Source of the DNA: DATJKD01 sp963728295
Lineage (GTDB): Bacteria > Pseudomonadota > Gammaproteobacteria > Steroidobacterales > Steroidobacteraceae
Reading direction: 5' to 3'
Assembly: GCA_963728295.1 (NCBI GenBank)
Contig: CAVSKB010000013.1
Span: 62,001-126,000 of the forward strand
Length of the DNA stretch: 64,000 bases
Within the stretch, counting starts at the first letter, position 1; every line of letters begins with the position of its first letter. Shown here one piece after another: positions 27,706-37,560 of the stretch. The notes beneath the pieces are model-generated. The model ran no database searches. It was not told where the DNA came from and was given only the letters and a program-made list of their open reading frames with translations. The translations under genes were made by a program, and so were the position numbers.

Positions 27706-29016
27706 CTACGCGACGCCCGCTTCTTCGTAGCGCATCAGCAGGATTGCGCCTGCGCCAACGAGCGAGCCCAGCGCCATGATGGCGGACACGGCCGGGAGCG
27801 TGGCGCCCGCGACGAACAGGAAGCCCGCGGCGATCGGCCCGAGCGCTGCGCCGCCGCGGCCCGTGCCGATCACGAAGCCGGTGCCGCTCGCACGGATCCT
27901 CGCCGGGAAGGACTGCGCGAACATCGCGTAGAGGCCGACGATCCCGGCGTTGCAGAAGAAGCCAGTGCCCGCCGCGAGCATCGCAAGCTGGGCGAGTTCC
28001 GGCCGCGACCGGCCGAAGAGCACGATCATCGCGGCCGTGAGCAGCAGTGCGCCGATCACCAGCCTTTTCAGCCCGACTCGCTGGGTGAGCACGCTGAACA
28101 GCAGCGCACCGGAGGCGCCTCCGACGTTAGCCCAGACAAGCACGCCGCCGGCGCTCGAGGGCTCGAAGCCCATGTCCACGACGATCTTCGGGATCCACTT
28201 CAGCATGTAGTAGAAGGTCATGATGTGCGCGAAATAGGCGACGGTCAGCAGGACCGTCGAGCGCGCGAGCCGCGGCGAGAAGAGCTCCGCCAGGGAACCC
28301 CTGCTCGCCTGAGCCGCCTCTGTGGGAGGCAGCGCCTGCACCGCGCGATGTCCCAGCCGGCGCAGCGTCGAATTGATGCGGGCAAGCGCGTTCGTCGGCC
28401 GGCGCTCGATGAGGTAGCTGACCGACTCCGGGAGCAGCCACAGTACCAGCGGGATGCAGACGGCGGTGGCGATCGCGCCGAACATGAAGACGGATCGCCA
28501 GTTGCCACCCGTGAGGAGCTGCGTCGCGATCGTGCCCCCCGCCACGGCGCCGAGAGGATAGCCCGCGGCCATCAGGGATACGGCGAGGTTGCGGCGGCGA
28601 TTGTTGGCGCATTCGGCCGCGACTGCATTGATCGCGGCGAGCATGCCGCCGATTCCCAGCCCTGTCATGAACCGGAAAACCGACATCAGCTCGACACTGC
28701 GGGCCGAGGTGGCGAGGAACATGCCCGCGGTCATGACAACCAGGCAACCGAGCACCGTCGGGCGGCGCCCGATGCGGTCCGCGACGTTGCCGAGCGTGAA
28801 CGAACCGAGTGCCATGCCGATGATCTCCATCGACAGCACGATGCCGAGCGAGGCGCGGTCGATGCCCCATTCCTTCGCGATGCCGGGTGAGGCGAAGCTG
28901 ATGGCGAGCACGTCGAATCCGTCGAGCGCCACCAGCAGCACGCATAACCCAACCGCCACCGCCTGCCGCGGGCTCATGCGCTCCAGTGCGAGTATCGCGC
29001 GCGGATCGTCGGTCAT
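27706..29016 (-). CDS. MFS transporter, aromatic acid:H+ symporter (AAHS) family
   Basis: Twelve-helix permease, 436 residues. The first helix carries VALDGFDVLAISFASPGIAK, the DGxD motif of the AAHS family (PcaK, VanK). Loop 2-3 has GNVADRIGRRPTVLGCLVVM, and loop 8-9 LFSVLTQRVGLKRLVIGALL. Likely imports protocatechuate, vanillate or a related benzoate. ATG 29016 overlaps the stop of the lignostilbene-type dioxygenase (ATGA), so the transporter is coupled to an enzyme that releases aromatic aldehydes. Frame intact. An upstream in-frame ATG at 29037 lies inside the preceding gene. Confidence 0.93.
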   Translation of the reverse strand: MTDDPRAILALERMSPRQAVAVGLCVLLVALDGFDVLAISFASPGIAKEWGIDRASLGIVLSMEIIGMALGSFTLGNVADRIGRRPTVLGCLVVMTAGMFLATSARSVELMSVFRFMTGLGIGGMLAAINAVAAECANNRRRNLAVSLMAAGYPLGAVAGGTIATQLLTGGNWRSVFMFGAIATAVCIPLVLWLLPESVSYLIERRPTNALARINSTLRRLGHRAVQALPPTEAAQASRGSLAELFSPRLARSTVLLTVAYFAHIMTFYYMLKWIPKIVVDMGFEPSSAGGVLVWANVGGASGALLFSVLTQRVGLKRLVIGALLLTAAMIVLFGRSRPELAQLAMLAAGTGFFCNAGIVGLYAMFAQSFPARIRASGTGFVIGTGRGGAALGPIAAGFLFVAGATLPAVSAIMALGSLVGAGAILLMRYEEAGVA

Positions 29017-30481
29017 CGTGGCTGCTCCGGCACCCACCAGCCGTGGATCTGCCCGTGGATCCGCGTGGGCAGGCGCACGGTGGCGAGCGGGCCATCCTCG
29101 AGGCGTGTCGCGTCGAGCACGAGCAGGTCGTTGCGTGTCTCGAGCCAGCGATTCACGACACCGATGAGATATCCGTCACCTTCGGCCGCCCGCGCATGCC
29201 GCGGAACGAAGCAGCATTCCTGCACGCTCGAATCGGGCCCGGCGAAGAAAGTCGTCGCGCGGCGGGTCGCATGATCGAATCGCGTCCAGCAATTGAAGGG
29301 GCGCATCGGGCTCGCCGCCAGCCGCGGGTCGAGCGGTCGCGAGGGGTCGAGGGTCGGCATGAAGCCCACGCCATAGGGAACCGTTTGGTACCGGTCGTCC
29401 TGGCGCGACAGGATCCCATTCTCCGGATACAGGATCTCCATGTCGTAGTCCGGTCGTGATCTCGCGAGGTCGACCGACAGGCGCGTCACGTGACCCTGCG
29501 CGCGGACGGGATCGTAGGGAGCGCCGTCGAGATTCGGGAAGAACGGAAACTGGTTGGTCTCGGCCATGTCCATGTCGACGTAGAGGCGCGTGCCATCGGA
29601 GAAGGTGCCCATGGTGTGCGTCGCGCAGCGCTCCGGCCCCTTGAACCAGCGCAGGTCGCTGCCGTCGCCGCCGCGGCGCAGTACGCCGAACCACGTGGGC
29701 AAGCCGCGAGTCCCAGGCGAAGTGCACCTGGCCCTGCTTCATCCGCTCCACGTTCGTCGCCATCGGGATCACGAGGAACGCGACGTGCGTCTGCGTGACC
29801 GCGAAGTCGTGCAGCATGCCGACGTACGGCACCTTGATCCAGGCTTCCCAGGTGAGCCGGCCGTGCGTGTCGAAGCTCATGATTGCCACGTCGTCGGTCG
29901 CTTCGCCACGCGCTTCGTAGCCGAACGCGACGAGCTCGCCGGTTTCCGAATCGATCTTCGGATGCGCGGTGAAGGTCCGGCTCTTGAGCTGGCCACCGAA
30001 CGTGTAGTAGTCATCGAGCGTCTCGAGCGTATCCGCGTCAACCACGACCGGCGGGCTGTCTTCCTTCAGCGCGAGGAGCTTGCCGTGATGGAAGACGACG
30101 CCGGTGTTCGCGGTGCCGCGGCTCAAGCCCGCTGACGCGCGGGTCGTCTGTGTACGGGTTGCGGTAGGTCCCGAACAGCGCTTCGCGCGCCGCGGCTTGC
30201 GCCTTGAAGCGCTGTGTCCGCACGTAGCGGCTTCGGTAGTCGACGTGACCGTCTGCGAAGCGGAACATGCCGAGATGGCCTTCGCCGTCGAACGGGATAT
30301 TCGGCAGCCGTGGCGGGTACTGGAAGTCGGGGCCGATGCGATAGAAGCTGCCACGCAGATCGGGTGGGAGCCTTCCCTCGACCTCGCAGTCGCGCAGGTC
30401 GACTTCCATCCGGAAGGGTGCGCCAAAGCCCGAGAGCGCCGGCTGAATGCCTGAGCGAGGCGCCGTGGTCAAGGTCGACAT
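29013..30481 (-). CDS. Carotenoid-cleavage-oxygenase family, lignostilbene dioxygenase-like, two frameshifts
   Basis: Seven-bladed-propeller Fe(II) enzyme; lignostilbene dioxygenases split the stilbene double bond of lignin dimers to two aromatic aldehydes. Start ATG 30481. N terminus GFGAPFRMEVDLRDCEVEGR, then LPPDLRGSFYRIGPDFQYPP. Histidine ligands are visible in TFTAHPKIDSETGELVAFGY, VGMLHDFAVTQTHVAFL, ATHTMGTFSDGTRLYVDMD and HGQIHGWWVPEQPR. Shifts near 30130 and 29705. About 489 residues, usual length. The neighbours are two MFS transporters in one operon. In Sphingobium SYK-6, lsdA is likewise linked to lig genes. A carotenoid substrate cannot be excluded, but the context argues for lignostilbene. 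Confidence 0.88.
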
Positions 30482-30494
30482 CGGTCCGCCGCCG

Positions 30495-31878
30495 TCAGTT
30501 CTGCCAGCTGCGTGCGTGCGCAACCGCGCGGCCGTACCCGCGGAGACCGCGCCAGAACACGAATGCCGCCAGCGGCGCAAGCACGGCGTGCATCGTCGCG
30601 ATCGAGTACCGGAGCTTCAGCTCGTCCCGGAACACGTAATCGGTCAGCAGCGCAACCACCGTCGGGGCGATCCCGAATCCGATCATGGTGAACAGGAACA
30701 GGAACAGGGCCGTGACCTGGCCGCGCATCTCGTTCGGCACGATGACCTGCAGCGCCGCGTTCTGCGGTCCGACGCCGATCAGGATCAGCACCATGTTGAG
30801 GCTCGCAGCAGGCGAGCGCGAGATACGGGCTCGGCATCAGCGCGTAGGCGATCGCAAAGGGCATGTGTGCCAGCCCGGCCACCAGTACGACGCGCAGGTT
30901 CGCATCGTCCCGACCCTGGCGGGCCCAGCGCTCGGCCAGCCAGCCGCCGAATGCCAGGCCGAAGGGTGCGATCGAGCAGGTACACGAAGCCCTGGATGAT
31001 GCCGTACTGCGCGGGACCCCAGCCGTAGGTCCGCTCGTAGAACGGCGCGGCCCACAGCAGCGTGCCCATTGCGAGCGAATTGCACGCCAGCCCGAGGAAC
31101 ATCGGCCCGAACGCCGCCCGCTCGCGCCAGAGATGCGCGAGCACGGCGCGGATCGGCGCCGCGCGATGAGCGTGAACCCGCGGCCAGTGCGCAGGCCGCG
31201 CCGCGGCGGCTCGTAGACCGTCGTCAGCATCAGGAGTCCGAGCACCAGGTCCGGAATCGCCATCACCAGGAACACGAGCTGCCAGGGCTGCACGGCGCCG
31301 ATCAGCGGCAGCGTCGGATTGCCCATGCTGAGCCAGCCCGGCGATCAGGGCTCCCCCAAGCAGCAGCGCAATGCCGTTTCCCGAGGTGAAGCCAAAATTC
31401 ATGAAGGCGATCGCCTTCGGAAGCTTGGCCGGCGGGAAGTAGTCCGCGAGGATCGAATACGTCGCCGGTCCGTTGCCGGCGCCGCCGATCCCGGAGAACA
31501 GGCGCGCCGCAAAGAGCTGCCAGAAGCCGTTCGCGAGGCCTGTGAGCGCGCTGCCGACGCCGATCGATCAGCAGGCCGATGCCGATGATCAGCCGACGAC
31601 TCATCCGGTCGACGAGACGCGAGATCGGCAGGCTCGCGATGCGCGTTGAAGGCGGCAGACGCGAACCCGACGATGAGGCTGACCTGCGTGTCGGTGAGCG
31701 CGAGATCGACCTTGATCGACTGCACCAGCAGCCCGATGAGATTGATGCTGCCGAAGATCGTCATGACCGTAAGGCCAAAGACCGTCACGCCGTACCACGC
31801 ACGGCGCGAGCTCGGCCAGGGCTGTTGAACGGTTGCAGCCGCCATTGGATCTTCCGGATTCACTGCGCCGTCGTTCAC
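30495..31878 (-). CDS. MFS transporter (spinster/hexuronate-like), heavily frameshifted
   Basis: Permease reassembled from several frames: start near 31878 (MNDGAVNPEDPMAAATVQ), first helices GVTVFGLTVMTIFGSINLIG and QVSLIVGFASAAFN, middle FGFTSGNGIALLLGGALIAG, QPWQLVFLVMAIPDLVLGLL, FGPMFLGLACNSLAMGTLLW, and C terminus MVLILIGVGPQNAALQVIVP to ALFLFLFTMIGFGIAPTVVA. About 460 residues if repaired. First gene of the minus-strand operon with the lignostilbene-type dioxygenase and AAHS symporter; thirteen bases to the next start. Divergent from a MarR regulator. Substrate not readable; uptake of a lignin dimer across the inner membrane is plausible. Confidence 0.82.
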
Positions 31879-32053
31879 GTAGCTTCCCGCCTGCGTACGT
31901 CGCGGGCATGGTACCGAGACGGCCGCGGGATCGTACTTCGCTCACGGTCGAATATCTGTTCGCGCTCGTCCGCATGGCTTTCTCCCGCGCAGTTGAGCAT
32001 GTCGATCGGCGCGACGAGATAGCCCGGGGAGTGAAGACACCGGTGCCGGCAGG

Positions 32054-32590
32054 GTGGCCGCCGACATCGGAAAGAATACGGACCGCGCATTGAACAGCTC
32101 ACGAGCCGAATTTGCCTCTGCGACAGCTGCCCACGACGCCTACGAGCGTCCCGGCACGGGCGGCCTCGTCGTCGGGATGCTGAACGCAAGCATCGGATAC
32201 ATGCTGCGTCGTGCGCAGCTCGCGGTGTTCTCAGATTTCGGAGCGGCGCTCGCGGAGCTCCAACTGCGACCAGGTCAATTCGCGGCGCTCATCGTCATCG
32301 ACCGCAATCGCGGCGTTACGCAGTCCGAGGTTTGCGAGACACTCGGGATCTGGCGAGCCAATTTCGTCGCAATGATCGACGATCTCGAGCGGCGCGGCCT
32401 CGCGCGGCGCGTCTCGTCGCTGGCGGACCGGCGCTCGAAGGCGCTTGCACTCACGGCGGCCGGCCAACGGGTCCTCGCGCGCGCGACGGAGCTGCAGCGG
32501 GCGCACGAAACGCGCGTCTGCGGGCGGCTCGGTCCCGGCGGCCGCGAGCAGCTGCTGCGGCTGCTCGGTCAGCTCGCCGAGCGCAACTGA
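32054..32590 (+). CDS. MarR-family transcriptional regulator
   Basis: Winged-helix dimer-type regulator, 178 residues with GTG at 32054; no good ribosome site, and a later start at the ATG of MLNASIGYMLRRAQLAVF is possible. Core: FGAALAELQLRPGQFAALIV, QSEVCETLGIWRANFVAMID (recognition helix) and the wing RRVSSLADRRSKALALTAAG. It is clearly paralogous to the MarR at 56942 (both have MLRRxQxAVFSDF and the same spacing). Followed at 15 bases by a FadB-like gene and divergent from the transporter/dioxygenase operon, so a repressor of both, relieved by an aromatic acid or CoA thioester, is likely. No clear palindrome seen in 31879-32053. Confidence 0.9.
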   Translation: MAADIGKNTDRALNSSRAEFASATAAHDAYERPGTGGLVVGMLNASIGYMLRRAQLAVFSDFGAALAELQLRPGQFAALIVIDRNRGVTQSEVCETLGIWRANFVAMIDDLERRGLARRVSSLADRRSKALALTAAGQRVLARATELQRAHETRVCGRLGPGGREQLLRLLGQLAERN

Positions 32591-32604
32591 GCATCGGATC
32601 CGCG

Positions 32605-34729
32605 ATGACATCCGCGTCCGCCACCGTCGAGTACGCCGAACGCATCGCGCTCATCACGGTCAGCAATCCGCCGGTCAACACGATCAGCAGCGCGGTGCGC
32701 GACGAGCTTCATCGGGTACTCGACCGGCTCGACGTCACCGGTCGCGGTCGTTCTGATGTGCTCCGGGAGCACGTTTTTTTCCGGCGCCGACATCGGCGAG
32801 TTCGCGGGTCCGCCGCAGGAAGAGGAGTACCGCGCGCTGTTCAAAGGCTCGAAGGCGCTGCCCGTTCCGGTGATCGCCGCGATGCACGGCACCGTGCTCG
32901 GCGGCGGGCTCGAGATCGCGCTCGCGTGTCACTACCGGATCGCGCTGCCCGGCACGCGCTTCGGGCTGCCCGAGGTGACGCTGGGCATCATCCCGGGCGC
33001 CGGCGGCACGCAGCGCATGCCGCGGCTCGATCGGCGTCGAGAAGGCGCTCGAACTGATCCTCGACGCCAAGCCCGTCGACGCCGCGAAGGCGGTGGAGCT
33101 CGGCTTCATCGACGAGGTGATCGAGGGCGATCTGCGCGCCGGCGGCGGTCGACTACGCCACGCGGCTCGTCGCAGCAGGCCGCGGGCCGCGCCGCACGTC
33201 GCGAGCGCGCAGTCGATCCCGCGAGCGCCACCGCCGAGGTCGTCGAGCGCTGCACGGAAGCGGGCGCGCAGCAGTATCCGAATCGGCAGCGCTCCGTTTA
33301 CGGCAATCGAGGCGGTGACAGCGGCAGCGCGCCTGCCGTTCGAAGCAGGGTCTCGAATACGAGACGCAGCTCGCCAACGAGGCCAAGGCGACCGACGAGG
33401 CGAAGGCGCGGTCCATGTGTTCTTCGCCGAACGCGCGACGCGCAAGGTTCCCGACCTGCCGGCGGGCACGACGCCGCGGCCGGTGCGCGCGGGTGCCGTC
33501 GTCGGCGCCGGCACGATGGGCGGCGGCATCGCGATCTGCTTCGCGAACGCGGGCATTCCGGTGACGCTGCTCGACGCGAACCGCGAGGCGCTCGAGCGCG
33601 GGCTCGCGCGTCGTCGAGCGCGACTACGAGTCGATGGTGAAGCGCGGGCGCATCGACGCCGGCGGAGAAGGCGCAGCGCCTGGCGCTGATCCGCGGCACG
33701 CTCGACTACGCCGACCTCGCCGATGCGGACGTGATCATCGAGGCCGTGTTCGAGAGCATGGACCTGAAGCAGGAGGTCTTCGCGACGCTCGATCGCGTCG
33801 CGAAGCCGGGCGCGGTGCTGGCGACGAACACCTCGACGCTCGACATCGACGAGATCGCGACGGCGACGCACGCGGCCCGCAGGACGTGATCGGCATGCAC
33901 TTCTTCTCGCCGGCGAACGTGATGCCGCTGCTCGAAGTCGTGCGCACCGCAACGACCTCGCCGGCAGACGATCCGCACGGTCATGGAGCTCGCCACGACC
34001 GCTGCGCAAGACGCCGGTGCTCGCGCGCGTCTGCTACGGCTTCATCGGCAACCGGATGATGGAAGGCTACGCGCGCGAGGCGCAGCGCATGGTGCTCGAG
34101 GGCGCGACGCCGCGGCAGGTCGACTCCGCGCTCGAAGAGCTCGGGCATGGCGATGGGCATCCTCGCGCGTCTTCGACATGGCGGGCATCGACGTCGGCGT
34201 CAACGTGCACAAGGCGAACGCCGCGCCGCTATCCGCCGGACCCGACCTACTACCAGGCCGACGTCGCGCTGTACGAGGCCGGGCGGCTCGGGCAGAAGAC
34301 CGGCAAGGGCTACTACCGCTACGAGCCGGGCGACCGCACGCGTCACGACGATCCCGGAGGCGATCGCGCATCCTGCGCGCGACGCGCGCGCGAGCTCGGC
34401 GTGCGCAGCGCGCGCACAGCGACGCAGGAGATCCTCGAGCGCTGCCTGTATCCGCTGATCAACGAGGGCATTCGCATCCTGGACGAAGGCGTCGCGCATG
34501 CGCGCCGCCGACATCGACGTGGTCTGGACTGTCGGGTTACGGTTTTCCGCGCTATCGCGGCGGGCCGATGTTCTACGCCGACACGATCGGCCTGCACGAC
34601 GCTGCTCGACGGGCATGCGAGAAGTACCGCGACGATCTTCGGCCCGATGCACTGGGAGCCGGCGCCGTTGCTCGTGGAGCTGGTCGAGCGAGGGGCGCAC
34701 GCCTCGCGGAATGGGAGCGCGCGCGCTGA
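32605..34729 (+). CDS. Enoyl-CoA hydratase / 3-hydroxyacyl-CoA dehydrogenase fusion (FadB/FadJ-like), many frameshifts
   Basis: Two-domain beta-oxidation enzyme of about 706 residues. The hydratase half has ITVSNPPVNTISSAVRDELH, TFFSGADIGEFAGPPQEEEY, then GTVLGGGLEIALACHYRIAL and GLPEVTLGIIPGAGGTQRMP (oxyanion Gly and catalytic Glu region). The dehydrogenase half starts AGAVVGAGTMGGGIAICFAN, then ATNTSTLDIDEIATAT, IGMHFFSPANVMPLLEVVRT with the catalytic His, YGFIGNRMMEGYAREAQRMV, and PDPTYYQADVALYEAGRLGQ. At least ten single-base shifts. Coupled to the upstream MarR and a downstream amidohydrolase. It could shorten the CoA-activated side chain of cinnamate-type lignin acids, or simply degrade fatty acids; context favours the former. 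Confidence 0.85.
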
Positions 34730-34743
34730 GACGGAGGACGCCG

Positions 34744-35620
34744 ATGAACGTCAACGACCTGATCGCGATCGACGTCCACACGCACGCCGAGGTGTCGTGC
34801 CGGCAGCGAGCCGGACGAGGTCTGGCAGGACCGTTCGAGGACGGCCGCGAGCCGAAGTACTTCAAGGCCGGCAAGCGGCCGACGATCGCCGAGACCATCG
34901 CCTACTACCGCGAGCGCAAGATCGGCCTCGTGATGTTCACGGTCGACACCGAGTTCGAGATCGGCGCGCGCCGCATCCCGAACGAGGAAGTCGCCGACGC
35001 GGCGCGCGAGAACAGCGACATCATGATCGCGTTCGCGAGCATCGACCCGCACAAGGGCAAGATGGGCGTGCGCGAGGCGCGGCGGCTGATCGAGGACGGC
35101 GTGATCCGCGGCTTCAAGTTCCACCCGACGCTGCCAGGGATTCTTTCCCGAACGACCGCATGGCCTACCAGCTCTACGAGGTGATCGCCGAGCACAAGCT
35201 GCCGGCGATCTTCCACAGCGGGCACTCGGGCATCGGCACCGGGCATGCCGGGCGGCGGCGGCCTGCGGCTCAAGTACTCGAACCCGATCCACCTCGACGA
35301 CGTCGCGGCGGATTTTCCCGACATGACGATCATCATCGCGCACCCGTCGTGGCCGTGGCAGGACGAGGCGCTGTCGGTGTGCCTGCACAAGCCGAACGTC
35401 TACATCGACCTGTCGGGCTGGTCGCCGAAGTATTTCCCGCCGCAGCTCGTGCAATACGCCAACACGCAGCTCAAGCACAAGATGCTGTTCGGCTCGGACT
35501 TTCCCGCTGATCACGCCCGACCGCTGGATCAAGGACTTCGACGAGGCGGGCTTCAAGCCCGAGGTGCAGCCGCTGATCCTCAAGGAGAACGCGATTGAAC
35601 TCCTCGGGCTCGCCGCCTGA
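34744..35620 (+). CDS. Amidohydrolase-family (amidohydrolase 2) metal-dependent enzyme, frameshifted
   Basis: About 290-residue TIM barrel with no signal peptide. Metal and catalytic positions: HxH in AIDVHTHAEVSC, His in AIFHSGHSGIGTG, His in TIIIAHPSWPWQDEALSVCL, Asp in KMLFGSDFPL. Shifts near 34800, 35145, 35250 and 35510; the end resumes as LILKENAIELLGLAA. GGAGG precedes the ATG at 34744 by eight bases, 14 bases after the FadB-like stop, so they are one operon. Members hydrolyse or decarboxylate aromatic acids and ring-cleavage products. Substrate not assigned. Confidence 0.85.
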
Positions 35621-35629
35621 GTGCTGCCC

Positions 35630-36088
35630 TTAGAACATCGTGTTCACGTTGTTCGACTTCTCGGGCACCGGCTGCGCCACGTCCCAGTGCTCGACCACCT
35701 TGCCGTTTTCCAGCCGGAAGATGTCCATGACGGCCGAGCCGCGGTCGGCGGGGTCGTCCGGGTTTGCCCGCGCGTGGCCGTGGACGATGACGTAGTCGCC
35801 ATCCGCGAACGTGCGCTTGAACTCGATGCGAAATTTCGGAATGTTCTGCTTCGCGAACGCGAGGAAAGTCTTGAGTCCCTCCGGCCCGTCCGCCGCCAGC
35901 GGATTATGCTGGATGTACTTGTCGCCGAGATGAACCGAGGCGGCCTCGAAGTCCTTCTGATTGATGGCCTTGTCGTAGAAGTCGAGCACGATCTTCTTGT
36001 TCGCCTCTTCCTGTGCGTCGGACGCCTGCACCGGCAAAGGAGACAGCACGAGCAGCGCGATTGCACAGAGCGGGATACGTGGATTCAT
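35630..36088 (-). CDS. Secreted SnoaL/NTF2-like protein
   Basis: 152-residue cone-fold protein. Signal peptide RIPLCAIALLVLSPLPVQAS, then KKIVLDFYDKAINQKDFEAA, HLGDKYIQHNPLAADGPEGL, DYVIVHGHARANPDD and a C-terminal VVEHWDVAQPVPEKSNNV. The NTF2-like fold serves as an isomerase, hydrolase or ligand-binding scaffold; specific activity cannot be predicted. Its stop lies ten bases from the converging amidohydrolase. Divergent from the MFS gene at 36259. Confidence 0.85.
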   Translation of the reverse strand: MNPRIPLCAIALLVLSPLPVQASDAQEEANKKIVLDFYDKAINQKDFEAASVHLGDKYIQHNPLAADGPEGLKTFLAFAKQNIPKFRIEFKRTFADGDYVIVHGHARANPDDPADRGSAVMDIFRLENGKVVEHWDVAQPVPEKSNNVNTMF

Positions 36089-36258
36089 CGTCGTCTCCTT
36101 GCGGTTGTTCTTGGTTCGCCCGGTTGAAGCAGCCGAGCACTGGCCGAATATAGCCCGTCCCCGACGATGGCTGATATAGAGGGGCGCGGTCAGTTCCCTG
36201 ACAGTCGAGCCCCGGCCTCGCGGCCGTACTAGAAACGCGCGACTGACCGGAGGTCGAC

Positions 36259-37560
36259 GTGGCTGCGCAGGTTTTCTACGGCTGGAGGCTGCTGGGTGCG
36301 TTCTGGCTCATCGCCGTCTTCAACCTGGCATTTCCGGCGTATGGCTCCGCGGTGCTCAACGCCGCGATGGCCGCCGATCTCGGCTTCGACCGGCAGGCGC
36401 TCGGAACGATTGTTGCGGTGTATCTCGCGATGTCCGGCCTGCCCGGTCCGCTCGTCGCGGCCAGCGTCAACCGCATCGGGGTTCGCTGGACGCTGGTGAT
36501 CGGCAGCGTTGTCCTGATCGCGGGCTCGGTGATGCTCGCGACCATCGTCGATACTGTGTTGCTCGCCATCGTCGCCTTTGGCGTCCTCGTCGGAATCGGC
36601 GTCGCCACGGGCGCGATCATCGCCGCGCAGGCCGGCGTGGCGCGCTGGTTCGTGCGCAGGCGCGCCCTCGCGTTTTCGCTCCTCTACTCGGCCGGCGCGA
36701 TCGGCGGATTCATTGCGCCGCCGATACTCTCCAGGATCGCGACGGCCGGCACCGGTCAGTGGCGGCTCGGCTGGTGGCTGATAGCGGCGCTTTCGGTCGT
36801 CGCGGCGCTGATCGCGATCGCCACCGTGCGCGAGCATCCGGCCGACCTCGGGCAGGCGCCCGACGGCGCCTCGGACAGCGCGGGAGGGCGGGCCGCGAGC
36901 ATGGCCGCCGCCGCACGCATCCCAGCATTCGTCACCCGCACGGACTGGACCTATCGCGAGGCGCTGCGCGGTCCGTATTTCTGGATCATGATCACGCCAT
37001 TCGTCGGCGTAAGCGCGGGCTTCGCCTTGTTTCTCGGCCATGGCATCGTTCACCTCCGGGACCTGGGACACACGATGCAGGTCGGCGCCTGGGCGGTGGG
37101 TACCATGACCATCAGCGGGCTGATCGGCAAGGCGGTGCTCGCGATCCTCGGCGACCGGGTCGATCCACGTTACCTCTGGGCGGCCTTCTGCGCCGCGTTC
37201 GGCGTCGGAATGCTGCTCCTGGTCGGTGCGCGCGCGCCCTCCGTGGTCACCATCGCAGCGGTGTGCTTAGGGTTCGGCTTCGGCGGCGGCATAGTCGCAA
37301 TGATGGCGACGCTATCCAACTACTACGGCACCCGGGCGTTTGCGTCGCTCTCCGGGCTCGCGATCGCCATCAATACCGGCATCAGTTCGCTGTCACCGAT
37401 CATCGCCGGGCGCATGTACGACATGGGGCTTGGCTACGACAACGCGTTTTACCTGATCGCCGCCTGGTGTATTGCGGGTGGCGCGCTGCTCGCGTTCATG
37501 AAGCGGCCGAGGCGCGCGGCTGCCGTGGGTGCCGCAGCCATGCCCGGGAGCGGCGTGTGA
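36259..37560 (+). CDS. MFS transporter (monocarboxylate/oxalate-formate antiporter-like)
   Basis: Twelve-helix permease of 433 residues. GTG start follows GGAGGT by four bases. First helices VFYGWRLLGAFWLIAVFNLA and LVIGSVVLIAGSVMLATIVD. The loop motif WFVRRRALAFSLLYSAGAIG is typical of OFA/MCT-type MFS carriers of carboxylates, and the second half repeats it as YYGTRAFASLSGLAIAINTG. Its stop overlaps the GTG of the acetoacetyl-CoA-synthetase-type ligase (GTGA). Uptake of a beta-keto or other organic acid followed directly by CoA activation is the natural reading (inference). Frame intact. Confidence 0.9.
   Translation: MAAQVFYGWRLLGAFWLIAVFNLAFPAYGSAVLNAAMAADLGFDRQALGTIVAVYLAMSGLPGPLVAASVNRIGVRWTLVIGSVVLIAGSVMLATIVDTVLLAIVAFGVLVGIGVATGAIIAAQAGVARWFVRRRALAFSLLYSAGAIGGFIAPPILSRIATAGTGQWRLGWWLIAALSVVAALIAIATVREHPADLGQAPDGASDSAGGRAASMAAAARIPAFVTRTDWTYREALRGPYFWIMITPFVGVSAGFALFLGHGIVHLRDLGHTMQVGAWAVGTMTISGLIGKAVLAILGDRVDPRYLWAAFCAAFGVGMLLLVGARAPSVVTIAAVCLGFGFGGGIVAMMATLSNYYGTRAFASLSGLAIAINTGISSLSPIIAGRMYDMGLGYDNAFYLIAAWCIAGGALLAFMKRPRRAAAVGAAAMPGSGV

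Noticed and set aside
36189..36202. GTCAG-TTCC-CTGAC inverted repeat upstream of the MFS gene
   Set aside because: Five-base arms are too short to call an operator without a linked regulator.
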